Numbered from the stretch's first letter, positions 36,901 through 46,488 are shown. The stretch is DNA of 64,000 nt from an uncultured Lachnospiraceae bacterium (GCA_902801585.1 CADCIU010000001.1:46067-110066), one strand, 5' to 3'. The notes: generated by a model not told the origin, from the letters alone. Numbers and translations: made by a program.

Positions 36901-37234
36901 TATCAAAGAAAACAACCATTACGACACCAATCCGGATGAGATCGGCAATGTGATCGATCAGATGGCCGTCTCGGGAATGAACGGCACTGGACTCGATGCG
37001 GGCGGCGACAGCGGCTACGATGAGTATTTTGAAAAAGCCGGCAGATTCATCATCGAAAAGAACAAGGCATCCATCGGAATGCTCCAGCGCGTGCTGAAGA
37101 TCGGCTTCAACAGAGCGGCCCGAATCATGGACCAGCTCGCGGAAGCAGGTGTTGTCAGTGAAGACAACGGGACCAGAGCGAGACAGGTGCTTATGGATAT
37201 GACACAGTTCGAACAGTTTCTTGAGGAAATGTGA
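33980..37234 (+). CDS. ftsK: DNA translocase FtsK/SpoIIIE
   Basis: A membrane-anchored DNA pump that clears chromosomes from the division septum. Its 1,084 residues comprise a basic N-terminus, four membrane helices (about 40-185) and a charged low-complexity linker (about 190-620). The motor has [11 protein letters not shown] (Walker A) and [12 protein letters not shown] (Walker B), with [18 protein letters not shown] nearby. A C-terminal gamma winged helix follows ([20 protein letters not shown]). I prefer ATG 33980 ([12 protein letters not shown]) with AAGGAAGG upstream over ATG 33935, which has no such site. The linker is longer than the SpoIIIE linker and runs in Glu/Lys/Pro-rich blocks. 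Confidence 0.95.
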   Translation: MASSKAKKSTKRTNSKAAAARSGSKSRRRTASGTTGKDAARLAQEEQRAMEVRRDIRLLIFMGAMVFLMLAAWGLGGVAGRSASYVMFGLFGRPAYVLPVFLFFAVVFVISNMGKRTLPARTASLIMLFVCACTAFELWSGEPSRSAQYNPAEVFQRCAASKEGGGLIGGTAAFGMFRYLRGVGSAFVLVLIILICVMIFTQFSPVERYRRAQEERIRRGDPSFMERRRLRAQEKRAAAAVRREEVVRERARRRKEREELLEQEEKNREERLQKLKEKTNAADLVNNVIEPEPSRSRSPRKDGSLVQNRPSLQEQPYFEEEKPLNEEKPVREGKKPERTQEKVVTGTPHGIRFLDRGKREQEKAEEIRVSAPVVSDDGSEISERILRPDANTVRVESEGLVQPASEMRDLYGGPYAPGSGRGTMTVFTRTTDTGNIDEDLHFPFYQEENEKHLRKVYASESAADKILSGSMDIADAGGMSTFWAQSADADAPASVSVDTAPEPERAPVDDRTEDVQKAEPALPAEETPSVVSAAAEKEPEKAGTAAVKNKESTPAISATQEDLDGIEVHRERGGPAGSGKRTVMSGEKRNAENRKYSFPPFHLMEKGQPLHSEESDQELKETAFRLQETLRIFGVNVSITDISQGPSITRYELQPEQGVKVSKILSLANDIKLSLAATDIRIEAPIPGKPAIGIEVPNKHRSVVALRDILESREFRTAKSLLTFAVGKDVGGKTIVADIAKMPHVLIAGATGSGKSVCINTIIMSILYKASPDEVQMIMIDPKVVELSVYNGIPHLMIPVVTDVKKSSAALNWAVAEMERRYKLFAAAGTRDLAGYNAMVKAKGSEAGENEKPLSRIVVIVDELADLMMVCKNDVETSICRLAQLARAAGLHLIIATQRPSVDVITGLIKANMPSRIAFAVASNTDSRTILDMNGAEKLIGKGDMLFYPQNYQKPARYQGAFVSDQDVQNVVEYIKENNHYDTNPDEIGNVIDQMAVSGMNGTGLDAGGDSGYDEYFEKAGRFIIEKNKASIGMLQRVLKIGFNRAARIMDQLAEAGVVSEDNGTRARQVLMDMTQFEQFLEEM

Positions 37235-37268
37235 GGACTGCGCAGAGCAGTAAGGCATGGAGGTGAAC

Positions 37269-37970
37269 ATGAGAATAAGCAGGCAGGTGCGCATAGCCGC
37301 TGTCCTTATATCGATCGCCGCTGCGCTGTGTTTTGGCTTTGTGACATATGTGGGTACCCTGTCCAACACAAGGGAAGCGCTTTTGGACAGCTCAAAGGAT
37401 CTGGCTGATCAGGGAGAGTACAGGGAAGCGGTCAAACTGATCGACCGCGCCCTTGCGCTTGACAATGACGACACCGTGTCCGACGAAGTGCTGTGCCTGA
37501 GAAAAGCGGAATACCTGCAGAAAGCCGGCGAACCGGACCAGGCGCTGATGGCAGCCATGCGGGTCGTCAAGAACACATCGGAGGGACAAGAGGAATTCGA
37601 TGAGGCCTGGGAGAGGATCGTCTCCATCTGTACGGAGCAGGGGGAGTACGGGAAACTGGCAACGCTGCTTGAGGGGTCTGAATCGGAGACCATAAAAAGC
37701 AGGTATTACAATTATCTGGTCTACGATCCTGTGTTCAGGGATCCGCCCGGCACCTATGAGGGTGAGTTTACTCTGATCATAGAAAGTCAGGGCGTGGGTG
37801 CCGTATTCTATACGATCGACGGATCCGAGCCCACCGACAAGAGCAACCTGTACAGCGACGGGATCCTGCTGCGCCCGGGCCTGTATACAGTCAAGGCATT
37901 ATTTATTAATCGCTACGGCCTAAAGAGCAGTACGGTGACCGGGACTTATCAGGTGATGGAGGGACCGTAA
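37269..37970 (+). CDS. Membrane-anchored TPR protein with chitobiase/hexosaminidase C-terminal-like domain
   Basis: A 233-residue protein with an N-terminal membrane helix (IAAVLISIAAALCFGFVTYV). Two TPR-like helical pairs follow (LADQGEYREAVKLIDRALAL and LQKAGEPDQALMAAMRVV), then a beta-sandwich segment of the CHB_HEX_C type (GAVFYTIDGSEPT, YSDGILLRPGLYTVKALFIN). GGAGGTG sits 3 bases before ATG 37269. The in-frame ATG at 37257 lies within that site. It starts 35 bases after ftsK. An extracytoplasmic, envelope-linked scaffold role is plausible. No enzyme activity is suggested. Confidence 0.75.
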   Translation: MRISRQVRIAAVLISIAAALCFGFVTYVGTLSNTREALLDSSKDLADQGEYREAVKLIDRALALDNDDTVSDEVLCLRKAEYLQKAGEPDQALMAAMRVVKNTSEGQEEFDEAWERIVSICTEQGEYGKLATLLEGSESETIKSRYYNYLVYDPVFRDPPGTYEGEFTLIIESQGVGAVFYTIDGSEPTDKSNLYSDGILLRPGLYTVKALFINRYGLKSSTVTGTYQVMEGP

Positions 37971-38066
37971 CAGGAAAAAAACGTATTTTGACGGGAAAAT
38001 ACGGCCCGGCCGGGGCAAATCCTTTAAATATTATGAGAAACTGCGCAATTATCATGATATTTTGAG

Positions 38067-38096
38067 TTGTAAAGCAAAGAAAATCAGTGATAGTAT
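38067..38096 (+). promoter_or_regulatory. Possible promoter of nfnAB
   Basis: TTGTAA (38067-38072) and TAGTAT (38091-38096) are spaced by 18 bases in the 219-base gap after the TPR gene. A small inverted repeat, CTGTAAA/TTTACAG, lies just downstream (about 38105-38129). Confidence 0.45.
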
Positions 38097-38188
38097 TTAT
38101 TGAGTCCTGTAAAAACTGCGGCCTTTACAGAACGCAGGATCCTTCAGGATCAATATTTATAAAGTAACAAAGGAATATGGAGGTTCAT

Positions 38189-39067
38189 ATGTTCAAGATC
38201 ATCAAGAAGGAAAATCTGGCCCCCAACATCTATCTGATGGATGTGGAGGCTCCCAGAATTGCCAGATACGCACTTCCCGGACAGTTCCTGATCGTTCGTG
38301 TTGACGAGGACGGTGAGAGGATCCCTCTTACAATCTGCGATTACGACAGCGAGAATGGGATCGTGCAGATCGTGTTTCAGGTCATCGGCGGAGATACATA
38401 CCGCATGTCTTCCCTTGAGGTCGGCGACAGCTTTGCAGACATGGTAGGTCCTCTCGGAAGACCTTCCGATCTCACTGAGATGCCGATCGATGAGCTCAAA
38501 AAGATGAAGATCTGCTTTATCGCCGGCGGTGTCGGAACAGCGCCCGTTTACTGCCAGCTCAAATGGCTGAAGAATCAGGGCGTGGAAGTGGACTGCATAC
38601 AGGGCGCCAGGACCAAAGATATCATTATTCTTGAAAAAGAGATGAGCGAGGTATCGAACCTTCATATCTGCACGGATGACGGCTCATACGGCATCGCAGG
38701 CAATGTATGCGTCGCACTGCAGAAACTTTGGGATGAGGGCAGACGCTTTGACAGAGTGATCGCGATCGGCCCCATGATCATGATGAAATTCGTATGTCAG
38801 CTCACGAAGCAGCTCGGTGTAGAGACGATCGTCTCCATGAACCCCATTATGGTGGACGGCACCGGTATGTGCGGTGCCTGCAGGCTGATGGTGGGCGATC
38901 AGGTCAAGTTCGCATGTGTGGACGGTCCTGAATTTGACGGCCACAAGGTGGATTTTGCACAGGCCATGCAGAGAATGAAACTCTATGCCACGGAGGAAGG
39001 CCGCCTCTATCTGAAAGCCAAAGAGGGCAGCACGCATCACGGCGGCTGCGGAAACTGCGGAAATTGA
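38189..39067 (+). CDS. nfnA: NADH-dependent ferredoxin:NADP+ oxidoreductase, small subunit
   Basis: FAD and [2Fe-2S] subunit of the electron-bifurcating Nfn complex. It couples NADPH oxidation to reduction of NAD+ and ferredoxin, or the reverse. It has 292 residues. The FAD part carries YALPGQFLIVRVDEDGERIPLTI, the NAD part GGVGTAPVYCQLKWL, and the Fe-S region GTGMCGACRLMVG with a later Cys in FACVDGPEFDGH. The extra C-terminal CGNCG is common in clostridial members. ATG 38189 follows GGAGGTTC. The earlier ATG 38177 overlaps this ribosome site. The next gene is nfnB. Confidence 0.9.
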   Translation: MFKIIKKENLAPNIYLMDVEAPRIARYALPGQFLIVRVDEDGERIPLTICDYDSENGIVQIVFQVIGGDTYRMSSLEVGDSFADMVGPLGRPSDLTEMPIDELKKMKICFIAGGVGTAPVYCQLKWLKNQGVEVDCIQGARTKDIIILEKEMSEVSNLHICTDDGSYGIAGNVCVALQKLWDEGRRFDRVIAIGPMIMMKFVCQLTKQLGVETIVSMNPIMVDGTGMCGACRLMVGDQVKFACVDGPEFDGHKVDFAQAMQRMKLYATEEGRLYLKAKEGSTHHGGCGNCGN

Positions 39068-39132
39068 CAGTCCCGGTCAGGATATCGCGAATATTCCGAA
39101 ACGGAACTGCTATTCAGAAAGGATATACGAAA

Positions 39133-40518
39133 ATGGATATGATGAAAAAGGTCCCGGTGAGGGAACAGGATCCCAAAGTCAGAGCTGCCAATTTCGAGGA
39201 AGTGTGCCTGGGATATAACAAAGAAGAAGCAGAGGCGGAAGCACAGCGCTGTCTGAACTGCAAAAACCCCAAATGTGTACAGGGATGTCCCGTCAATATT
39301 GATATTCCCGCGTTTATTTCGAAGATCAAAGAGAGCGACGTGAAGGGCGCATATGATGTGATCGGCCTTTCTTCCTCTCTTCCCGCTATCTGCGGGCGTG
39401 TATGCCCCCAGGAGACCCAGTGCGAGGGCAAATGCGTGAGAGGGATCAAAGGTGAACCTGTCTCCATCGGCAAACTGGAGAGATATGTGGCCGATACAGC
39501 GCGCGAAATGGGCATCAAGCCTCGGAGCGCAGAGAAAAAGAACGGTCACAAGGTCGCCGTGATCGGTTCCGGCCCCGCCGGACTGACCTGCGCGGGAGAT
39601 CTTGCGAAAATGGGTTACGACGTGACGATCTTCGAGGCGCTGCACAAGGCAGGCGGTGTTCTTGTTTACGGCATTCCCGAGTTCCGTCTTCCCAAGGATG
39701 CGGTGGTCGAGAAGGAGATCGAGAACGTGAAGTCCCTCGGCGTCAAAATTGAGACCGACTGCGTGGTAGGCAAATCCGCCACGATCGATGACCTGATGGA
39801 AAACGAAGGATTCGAAGCAGTGTTCATCGGATCCGGCGCCGGCCTTCCCAAGTTCATGGGAATTCCCGGAGAGCAGGCAATGGGTGTGTTCTCCGCCAAT
39901 GAGTATCTGACAAGAAGCAACCTGATGAAGGCATTCAGCGAAGACTCCAGAACGCCGATCATGAGAGCGAAAAAGGCCGTGATCGTCGGCGGCGGCAATG
40001 TGGCTATGGATGCTGCCAGAACCGCGCTCCGTCTTGGTGCTGAGACCTATATTGTTTACAGAAGAAGTGAAGAAGAGCTTCCCGCAAGACGCGAGGAAGT
40101 ACACCACGCCAAGGAAGAAGGCATTATCTTCAATCTTCTGACCAATCCCGTCGAGATCCATGCCGATGAGAACGGCTGGGTCAAGGGCATTACCTGCCTT
40201 CGCATGGAACTGGGCGAGCCCGATGCGTCAGGCAGACGCAGACCTGTTGAGATTCCCGGGTCCGAGTTCTATATCGAGTGCGACGCGGTGATCATGTCCC
40301 TGGGCACATCCCCCAACCCGCTGATCTCTTCTACGACCGAGGGCCTTGAAGCCAACAGAAGAGGCTGTATCGTAGCGGACGAGGAGAAGGGCATGACCTC
40401 CAAGAAGGGCGTGTTCGCAGGCGGCGACGCTGTGACGGGCGCGGCGACTGTCATCCTCGCAATGGGAGCCGGCAAAGCGGCTGCCAAGGGTATTGACGAG
40501 TATTTGTCTGCGAAGTGA
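39133..40518 (+). CDS. nfnB: NADH-dependent ferredoxin:NADP+ oxidoreductase, large subunit (GltD-like)
   Basis: A 461-residue flavoprotein homologous to the glutamate synthase small subunit, usually annotated gltA/gltD. An N-terminal Fe-S domain (CLNCKNPKCVQGCPVNIDIP and CGRVCPQETQCEGKC) binds two [4Fe-4S] clusters. Two Rossmann folds follow, with GSGPAGLTCAGDLAKMGYDV (FAD) and VGGGNVAMDAARTALRLGAE (NADPH), ending in GAATVILAMGAGKAAA. Pairing with nfnA identifies it as Nfn rather than glutamate synthase, because no GltB-type subunit is present. The start ATG 39133 has AGAAAGGA upstream. Confidence 0.92.
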   Translation: MDMMKKVPVREQDPKVRAANFEEVCLGYNKEEAEAEAQRCLNCKNPKCVQGCPVNIDIPAFISKIKESDVKGAYDVIGLSSSLPAICGRVCPQETQCEGKCVRGIKGEPVSIGKLERYVADTAREMGIKPRSAEKKNGHKVAVIGSGPAGLTCAGDLAKMGYDVTIFEALHKAGGVLVYGIPEFRLPKDAVVEKEIENVKSLGVKIETDCVVGKSATIDDLMENEGFEAVFIGSGAGLPKFMGIPGEQAMGVFSANEYLTRSNLMKAFSEDSRTPIMRAKKAVIVGGGNVAMDAARTALRLGAETYIVYRRSEEELPARREEVHHAKEEGIIFNLLTNPVEIHADENGWVKGITCLRMELGEPDASGRRRPVEIPGSEFYIECDAVIMSLGTSPNPLISSTTEGLEANRRGCIVADEEKGMTSKKGVFAGGDAVTGAATVILAMGAGKAAAKGIDEYLSAK

Positions 40519-40563
40519 AATAAATGATCAGAGAATAAAGATCAAAGGATAAGAAAGAAGCGA

Positions 40564-41550
40564 ATGACTCAGATTCTTGATTTTTCTGCTGACGTGCAGA
40601 GAGACATTTTTGGAAGTAAGGACCACTATATCAGAAAGATTGAAAAGGACCTGAATGTCGTGGTAGTGGCGAGAGACGGCGTGATCAAGGTGACGGGAGA
40701 CGATACGGATGTGCGCAAAGCAGTCGGGATCCTGGAGAATCTCGCCGGTCTCTCGAGGGCCGGCGGCGAGATCCTGGACCAAAGCGTGGACTATGCGATT
40801 GAGATGAAGGATGAGGCGAAGCCGGGCATGCTTGTCGATTTTGACAAAGACATCATCTGTCACACCGTGAGTGGCAAGCCTATCAAACCCAAGACATTGG
40901 GACAGAAAAAGTATATTGATTCCATAAGGGACAATCTCATCGTGTTCGCAAACGGACCTGCGGGTACCGGCAAGACTTTCCTCGCGATGGCGATGGCCAT
41001 CACCGCTTTTCAAAACAAAGAAGTGGAGCGCATCATCATGACGAGGCCGGCAATCGAAGCCGGAGAGAAGCTGGGATTCCTTCCCGGAGATCTGCAGAGT
41101 AAGGTGGATCCCTATCTGCGTCCTCTGTATGACGCACTTTACCAGATCATGGGGGCGGAAAGCTTCAAGCGCAACATGGAGAACGGACTGATCGAAGTGG
41201 CGCCATTGGCTTATATGCGCGGCAGGACACTGGATAATGCATATATCATTCTGGATGAAGCACAGAATACGACTCCGGAACAGATGAAGATGTTCCTGAC
41301 GCGGTTCGGTTTCGGATCGCACGCGATCATTACAGGCGATGCGTCCCAGAAAGACCTTGCGCCCAATACAAGGTCCGGCCTTGATGTGGCGATGAAAGTC
41401 TTAAAGAACGTGGACGGGATCAGCTTCATCAATCTCACAGCCAAGGATGTCGTACGACATCCTCTGGTGCAGAGAATTGTCAAGGCTTATGAGGATTATG
41501 AGAAACATGGTCGTTTTGAACACCGATATCCAAACAAAAGAAAGATTTGA
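40564..41550 (+). CDS. phoH: PhoH-like ATPase
   Basis: A 328-residue cytoplasmic RecA-like ATPase. GPAGTGKTFLAMAMA (Walker A), IILDEAQNTTPEQMKMFLTR (Walker B) and ITGDASQKDL are diagnostic. An N-terminal KH-like region covers residues 1-80. PhoH proteins are linked to RNA metabolism and are usually next to ybeY, as here, where the ybeY start lies within the last 44 bases of phoH. The start is ATG 40564. Confidence 0.95.
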   Translation: MTQILDFSADVQRDIFGSKDHYIRKIEKDLNVVVVARDGVIKVTGDDTDVRKAVGILENLAGLSRAGGEILDQSVDYAIEMKDEAKPGMLVDFDKDIICHTVSGKPIKPKTLGQKKYIDSIRDNLIVFANGPAGTGKTFLAMAMAITAFQNKEVERIIMTRPAIEAGEKLGFLPGDLQSKVDPYLRPLYDALYQIMGAESFKRNMENGLIEVAPLAYMRGRTLDNAYIILDEAQNTTPEQMKMFLTRFGFGSHAIITGDASQKDLAPNTRSGLDVAMKVLKNVDGISFINLTAKDVVRHPLVQRIVKAYEDYEKHGRFEHRYPNKRKI

Positions 41551-42004
41551 GTTTGATCTGAATCAGACTGCAGTGCGCGTCTGTGAAGAGGTGCTTTCGC
41601 AGGAAGCCTTCGACGACAGGGCCGAGATCTCTCTTGTGGTGACGGACGCCGATGAGGTGCACCGGCTCAACCTCGAGTTCAGGGGAATCGACAGGACGAC
41701 AGATGTATTGTCTTTCCCCGGTCTTGATTATGAGGCGCCGGCTGATTTTACGTGTATCGATGAGAGCTGCATCAACCCGGACAATGACTGCGTGATGCTG
41801 GGTGACATTGTCATCAATGCGCAAAAGGTCAGAGAACAGGCTGCGGAGTACGGACACAGCGAGCTGCGCGAATATGCCTTTCTTGTGGCACACAGCATGC
41901 TCCATCTGTGCGGTTACGACCACATGTCGCCCGAGGAAGTACAAGTGATGGAAGAACATCAGGAGAAAGCGCTTGCAGCGCTCGGGATCACAAGAGACCT
42001 ATGA
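41507..42004 (+). CDS. ybeY: Endoribonuclease YbeY (rRNA maturation factor)
   Basis: A single-strand endoribonuclease for 16S rRNA 3'-end maturation and ribosome quality control. The zinc motif HSMLHLCGYDH (three His) is intact. RTTDVLSFPG and LGDIVINAQKV are family blocks. The 165-residue length is normal. ATG 41507 overlaps the end of phoH. ATG 41498 would add three residues. Translational coupling to phoH is likely. Confidence 0.95.
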   Translation: MVVLNTDIQTKERFEFDLNQTAVRVCEEVLSQEAFDDRAEISLVVTDADEVHRLNLEFRGIDRTTDVLSFPGLDYEAPADFTCIDESCINPDNDCVMLGDIVINAQKVREQAAEYGHSELREYAFLVAHSMLHLCGYDHMSPEEVQVMEEHQEKALAALGITRDL

Positions 42005-42040
42005 CGCAGAGCTGAGCGGCAGCGGGAGGGATCGCACTGC

Positions 42041-43318
42041 ATGGGCAAAAGAGGAAAGGCATATAAGGATTCATATGAAAGGGTGGATACAGCAGTGATC
42101 GGTGCAGGCGCATCGGGTTGTATGGCTGCTGTCTCCGCTGCCCTTTCAGGAGCATCTGTTCTCCTTCTGGAATCCAATGACAAGATCTGCAGGAAAATAT
42201 ATGCGACCGGCAACGGCCGCTGCAATCTGACCAATCTGCATATGAGCGGAGAATGCTATCACACGGGCGGAGGAGAAGACCTCTCCGCCTTTTTTGCGCG
42301 GTTTTCCGTTGAAGATCATTTGGCATTCTGGCAGTCGAGAGGGATCTGCCTGCATGACAGACAGGGATATGTCTATCCGCAGACCGATCAGGCCGCGACG
42401 ATCGCGGAAGGTTTTGAGAAGATACTGGACAGTCTCGGTGTCAGGATCGCACTGCATGAGAGAGTTCAGAGTGTCCATACGGACGGGAAAGGCATTTTCC
42501 GAATCGAGACGCAGGAAGGACATCGCTGTTTTGCCGGGACCGTCGTTCTGGCAGGAGGCGGCATGGCAGGTCCGCAGTTCGGATGCAGAGGGGATATGTA
42601 CCGCATCGCAGAGGCGCTGGGGCACCATGTCCGAAAACCGCTTCCGGCCCTGACACCGCTCATCTCTGATGACAGAGATCTGAAGGCGGCGTCCGGTGTC
42701 CGTTGTGATGCGGCCATTGCATTGCGGATTGACGGCACCAAAATCTGTTCCGAGCGAGGAGAGCTTCAGATGACGGAGTCCGGAATCTCGGGGATCCCCG
42801 TCTTTCAGATGAGTGCGAAAGCAGCAGGAGCGCTGGACGAGGGAAAAGAAGTGTCCGCACTGATCGATTTTCTGCCTGCCATGGACGAAAGCTCGTTTCA
42901 GGCGGAGATCGCAAGGAGGATGGGAGAGGACAGAAACAGCATGCTGGGCAGGTTCTTTTTGGGGCTCGTCAACAGAAAGATCCTCGATCTGATCCTCAGA
43001 AGAAGAGGAATGCAGGCGGAAAAAAAGGCTTCGAAGGTTTCCGACAATGAACTGACCGCGATCATGCATGATATGCGGCGATTTCCTGTTCGCATCACAG
43101 AGGCCGCGGGATTTCAAAAGGCACAGGTCACATCCGGCGGTATACAACTGTCCCAGACGGATGAAAATCTGCAATCTAACCGCTGTCCCGGTCTCTATTT
43201 TGCGGGGGAGCTTCTGGATGTAGACGGAATCTGCGGAGGCTATAATCTGCAATGGGCCATGACCAGCGGATGGATCGCCGGAAAGAGCGCCGCTGAGCGG
43301 TGTATTATGAAGCGATGA
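42041..43318 (+). CDS. HI0933/YhiN-family flavoprotein
   Basis: A 425-residue FAD-dependent oxidoreductase of the HI0933 (BaiN/YhiN) family. The FAD loop is AVIGAGASGCMAA. CRKIYATGNGRCNLTN is the family signature, and a second nucleotide segment is VVLAGGGMAGPQFG. The C-terminus has PGLYFAGELLDVDGICGGYNLQWA. The family's physiological substrate is unsettled. The last five codons and stop lie within a 15-bp tandem repeat. It starts 36 bases after ybeY. Confidence 0.9.
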   Translation: MGKRGKAYKDSYERVDTAVIGAGASGCMAAVSAALSGASVLLLESNDKICRKIYATGNGRCNLTNLHMSGECYHTGGGEDLSAFFARFSVEDHLAFWQSRGICLHDRQGYVYPQTDQAATIAEGFEKILDSLGVRIALHERVQSVHTDGKGIFRIETQEGHRCFAGTVVLAGGGMAGPQFGCRGDMYRIAEALGHHVRKPLPALTPLISDDRDLKAASGVRCDAAIALRIDGTKICSERGELQMTESGISGIPVFQMSAKAAGALDEGKEVSALIDFLPAMDESSFQAEIARRMGEDRNSMLGRFFLGLVNRKILDLILRRRGMQAEKKASKVSDNELTAIMHDMRRFPVRITEAAGFQKAQVTSGGIQLSQTDENLQSNRCPGLYFAGELLDVDGICGGYNLQWAMTSGWIAGKSAAERCIMKR

Positions 43319-43375
43319 ATTATAATGCAATGAATTATAATGCAATGAATTATGAAGCAATGAATTATGCAGCAG
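43301..43375 (+). repeat. Five tandem copies of a 15-bp unit at the end of the HI0933-family gene
   Basis: Units start at 43301, 43316, 43331, 43346 and 43361 and follow the pattern TGAATTATRAWGCAA. The first copy codes for the last residues (CIMKR), and the TGA beginning the second copy is the stop codon. Units two and three are identical. The others differ at a few bases. Confidence 0.92.
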
Positions 43376-43403
43376 TGATTATCAATAGGAAGGGCAGTGA
43401 CAG

Positions 43404-45071
43404 ATGATCAGGATTTCCCAATTGAAGCTCCCCTGCGGACACAGCCAAGAGGATCTTTCAGACAAGATCAGGCAGACCCTTCGGGTCAAAGGCACAAGAG
43501 CAAAAGGAGATCCGCAGCTGCGCTATGAGATCCGGAGGCATTCGGTGGATGCCAGAAAGAAGCCGAAACTATTTGATATCTACACGGTCGATGTGGATAC
43601 CGGATGGGGCTTTAGGGCTGAGAAAAAGTGTGTCGCGAAGCTTCGGAGCAAGGAGATCACCATGGCCGATGAGATGCCGTATCGCTTCCCCGACGCCGGG
43701 AGTGAAGAGATGGTTCACAGACCGGTTGTGATCGGAGCCGGGCCTGCCGGACTCTTCTGTGCCCTGATGCTGGCGCGGCACGGCTACAAGCCCATCCTTT
43801 TGGAGCGCGGAAAGACGGTGGAGGACCGGGGAAAAGATATTGCAAAATACTGGGAGACCGGCATCCTTGACCCCACGAGTAATGTCCAGTTTGGGGAGGG
43901 AGGTGCCGGCACCTTCTCCGACGGGAAACTCAACACACAGATCAATGACAAGACAGGCAGGAGCCTTGAGGTGCTGCGCATTTTTGTCGATGCCGGCGCT
44001 CCTTCCGACATCCTCTATGAGAGTAAGCCGCACATAGGAACAGACAAACTCAGAACGGTGATTCCGGCTATCAGACAAAGGATCACAGACGCCGGCGGTA
44101 CAGTCCGCTTCGGCGCGCAGGTCACAGATCTGGAGATCACAGGCGGTGCAGTCAGCGCCGTCATCCTTGCGGACGGAAGCAGGATCGAGGCGGAAACGGT
44201 GATCCTGGCGCCCGGACACAGCGCGAGAGATACTATACAGTCATTGTTTGAGAGGGGAATTCCGATGCAGCAGAAAGCATTTGCGGTCGGACTTCGTGTC
44301 TCTCATCCCCAAAGCCTGATCGATCGGTCACAGTACGGTCTCTCCCAAAAAGAGGAGATGAAAAAGCTGGGACTTAAGCCTGCGAGCTACAAGCTGACAG
44401 TCAGGACCTTTTCGGGAAGAGGTGTCTATTCCTTCTGCATGTGTCCGGGAGGGTACATTGTGGACGCATCCTCCGAATCCGGGAGGATCGCCGTGAACGG
44501 AATGAGTGAGCATGCGCGTGACAGTGCGAGAGCGAACAGCGCGATCGTGTGTACGGTGGAACCCGAAGAGTTCGGGTCGGATCACCCGTTGGCCGGGATG
44601 TTCTTTCAGAGACAGCTGGAGGAGAAAGCGTTTGAACTGGGAGGCGGAACAATACCTGTACAGAGATACATCGATCTCAAAGACCGCTTCGAGGGCCGCT
44701 TGGATCACTCGGAACCGGATGCGTATCTGTCAGGAAGCGACTTGTGCATCAAGGGGAGGTGGAGTCAGGCGGATCTGAGCGGACTCCTGCCGCCGGGGCT
44801 GACAGGTGATTTTCTGGAGGGCATGGAATATTTTGACAGCAGGATCGAAGGATTTGCGGGACCGGAAGCGGTCTGTGCGGGACTGGAGAGCAGGACCTCT
44901 TCGCCTGTCAGGATCCCGAGAGGGGAGGACCTGCAGTCTGCGGTGAGAGGACTTTATCCCTGCGGCGAAGGCGCCGGCTATGCGGGCGGGATCATGTCCG
45001 CCGCTATGGACGGGATCCGCGCAGCCGAAGCGGTCCGAAAGCGCTATAAACAGCCGAAAGCAGATAATTGA
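43404..45071 (+). CDS. FAD-dependent dehydrogenase of the COG2509 family
   Basis: A 555-residue flavoprotein with a small N-terminal domain (residues 1-95) and then VVIGAGPAGLFCALMLARHG for FAD. Strong family blocks follow: SNVQFGEGGAGTFSDGKLNT, AFAVGLRVSHPQ, FCMCPGGYIV and PCGEGAGYAGGIMSAAMDGI at the end. Proteins of this type are widespread and uncharacterised. AGGAAGGGC precedes ATG 43404. It is separated from the previous gene by the 15-bp repeat tract. Confidence 0.88.
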   Translation: MIRISQLKLPCGHSQEDLSDKIRQTLRVKGTRAKGDPQLRYEIRRHSVDARKKPKLFDIYTVDVDTGWGFRAEKKCVAKLRSKEITMADEMPYRFPDAGSEEMVHRPVVIGAGPAGLFCALMLARHGYKPILLERGKTVEDRGKDIAKYWETGILDPTSNVQFGEGGAGTFSDGKLNTQINDKTGRSLEVLRIFVDAGAPSDILYESKPHIGTDKLRTVIPAIRQRITDAGGTVRFGAQVTDLEITGGAVSAVILADGSRIEAETVILAPGHSARDTIQSLFERGIPMQQKAFAVGLRVSHPQSLIDRSQYGLSQKEEMKKLGLKPASYKLTVRTFSGRGVYSFCMCPGGYIVDASSESGRIAVNGMSEHARDSARANSAIVCTVEPEEFGSDHPLAGMFFQRQLEEKAFELGGGTIPVQRYIDLKDRFEGRLDHSEPDAYLSGSDLCIKGRWSQADLSGLLPPGLTGDFLEGMEYFDSRIEGFAGPEAVCAGLESRTSSPVRIPRGEDLQSAVRGLYPCGEGAGYAGGIMSAAMDGIRAAEAVRKRYKQPKADN

Positions 45072-45130
45072 AGCGGGACAGAGCGCGTTTAAAGACGTGA
45101 CGTATCGCGTCGAAACCGCGCCGGGAGTCC

Positions 45131-45160
45131 TTGTACTCGGAACTGATCTATGCATATAAT
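45131..45160 (+). promoter_or_regulatory. Sigma-A promoter of proA
   Basis: TTGTAC (45131-45136), 18-base spacer, TATAAT (45155-45160), about 75 bases upstream of the start. Confidence 0.6.
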
Positions 45161-45240
45161 AGGTGCAGACAATTTCAGTTATATCAGCAGATAAGTATTC
45201 GATAATATGAATACAGATCGTGAATAAGAGGTGACATGAT

Positions 45241-46488
45241 ATGAGTATTGTGGAAGAACTTTGCAGAGCTGCAGCCGGAATCAAATATGACGTCCAGAAA
45301 CTGAGCACGGAGGATAAGGACCGTGCGCTGCGAACGGCAGCCAAAAGACTGATCGAAAAGCAGGAGGAGATTCTCGCGGCCAACAGGACCGATATAGAAG
45401 CGGGCAGAGCTTCGGGGATGCCTGAGGCGCTGATCGACAGACTGACGCTGACGCCTGCCAGGATCGAACAGATCGCGGAAGGACTCTGTCAGGTGGCGGA
45501 CCTGCCGGATCCGGTGGGAGAATTGATGGATGAATTCACACGCCCCAACGGCATGAAGATCCGCAAGATCCGCGTTCCCATGGGGGTCATCGGCGTGATC
45601 TACGAATCCAGGCCCAATGTCACCGCGGACGCATTCGCGCTCTGTTTCAAGGCGGGAAGTGCCGTGATCTTAAAGGGAGGCAGCGACGCCCTCCATTCCA
45701 ACATGGCGATCACGCAGGTGCTGCGCGATTCGCTTGAGGCATGCGGGATCCATCCCGATGCAGTCCAGCTGATCGCCACGACAGACAGAGCAGCGACCAG
45801 AGAGCTCATGACGATGCGCAAATATGTGGATGTGCTGATTCCCAGAGGCGGTGCAGGTCTCATCCGCGCAGTGGTCGAGAACAGCAAGATCCCCGTCATA
45901 GAGACGGGGACCGGAAACTGTCACATCTATGTGGACAAGGACGCAGATCTTGAAAAGGCGATGAAGATCCTGATCAATGCCAAAACACAGAGGATCGGCG
46001 TATGCAACGCGGCGGAATCTCTGGTGGTGCACAGAGCCGTTATGGGCAGCTTTATGCCCATGCTCTCAAAAGCCATGCAGGAATACCATGTTGTACTTCG
46101 GGCAGATGAGGATTCCAGGCCGTTTCTGCCTTTGTCCGAGCCGGCCTCGGAGGATGACTTCGCAAGAGAGTACCTCGATCTGATGCTGTCTGTGAAAACC
46201 GTGGATTCCGCAGAGGAAGCCATTGATCACATCAACAAGTACCACACCGGTCACTCGGACTGCATAGTGACGGAGGATCCTGTGACCGCACAGAAGTTCC
46301 TGAGCAGCATCGATTCCGCCTGTGTCTATGTCAATGTCTCCACCAGATTTACGGACGGATTTGAGTTCGGATTCGGCGCGGAGATCGGGATCAGCACGCA
46401 GAAGCTGCAGGCGCGGGGCCCTATGGGACTTAGAGAGATCACTTCTTACAAATACCTGATCACCGGAGACGGACAGGTCAGAGGATAA
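45241..46488 (+). CDS. proA: Glutamate-5-semialdehyde dehydrogenase
   Basis: Reduces gamma-glutamyl phosphate to glutamate semialdehyde in proline synthesis. A 415-residue ALDH-fold enzyme with the catalytic Cys in RIGVCNAAESL. VPMGVIGVIYESRPNVT, LIPRGGAGLI, VIETGTGNCHIYVD and ARGPMGLREITSYKY are diagnostic. AAGAGGTG precedes ATG 45241. proB is not adjacent, which is unusual but not rare. Confidence 0.96.
   Translation: MSIVEELCRAAAGIKYDVQKLSTEDKDRALRTAAKRLIEKQEEILAANRTDIEAGRASGMPEALIDRLTLTPARIEQIAEGLCQVADLPDPVGELMDEFTRPNGMKIRKIRVPMGVIGVIYESRPNVTADAFALCFKAGSAVILKGGSDALHSNMAITQVLRDSLEACGIHPDAVQLIATTDRAATRELMTMRKYVDVLIPRGGAGLIRAVVENSKIPVIETGTGNCHIYVDKDADLEKAMKILINAKTQRIGVCNAAESLVVHRAVMGSFMPMLSKAMQEYHVVLRADEDSRPFLPLSEPASEDDFAREYLDLMLSVKTVDSAEEAIDHINKYHTGHSDCIVTEDPVTAQKFLSSIDSACVYVNVSTRFTDGFEFGFGAEIGISTQKLQARGPMGLREITSYKYLITGDGQVRG

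Noticed and set aside
39133..40518. Glutamate synthase small subunit (GltD)
   Set aside because: The motifs fit GltD, but the partner immediately upstream is the NfnA flavoprotein and no large GltB-type subunit is present, so NfnB is the better call.
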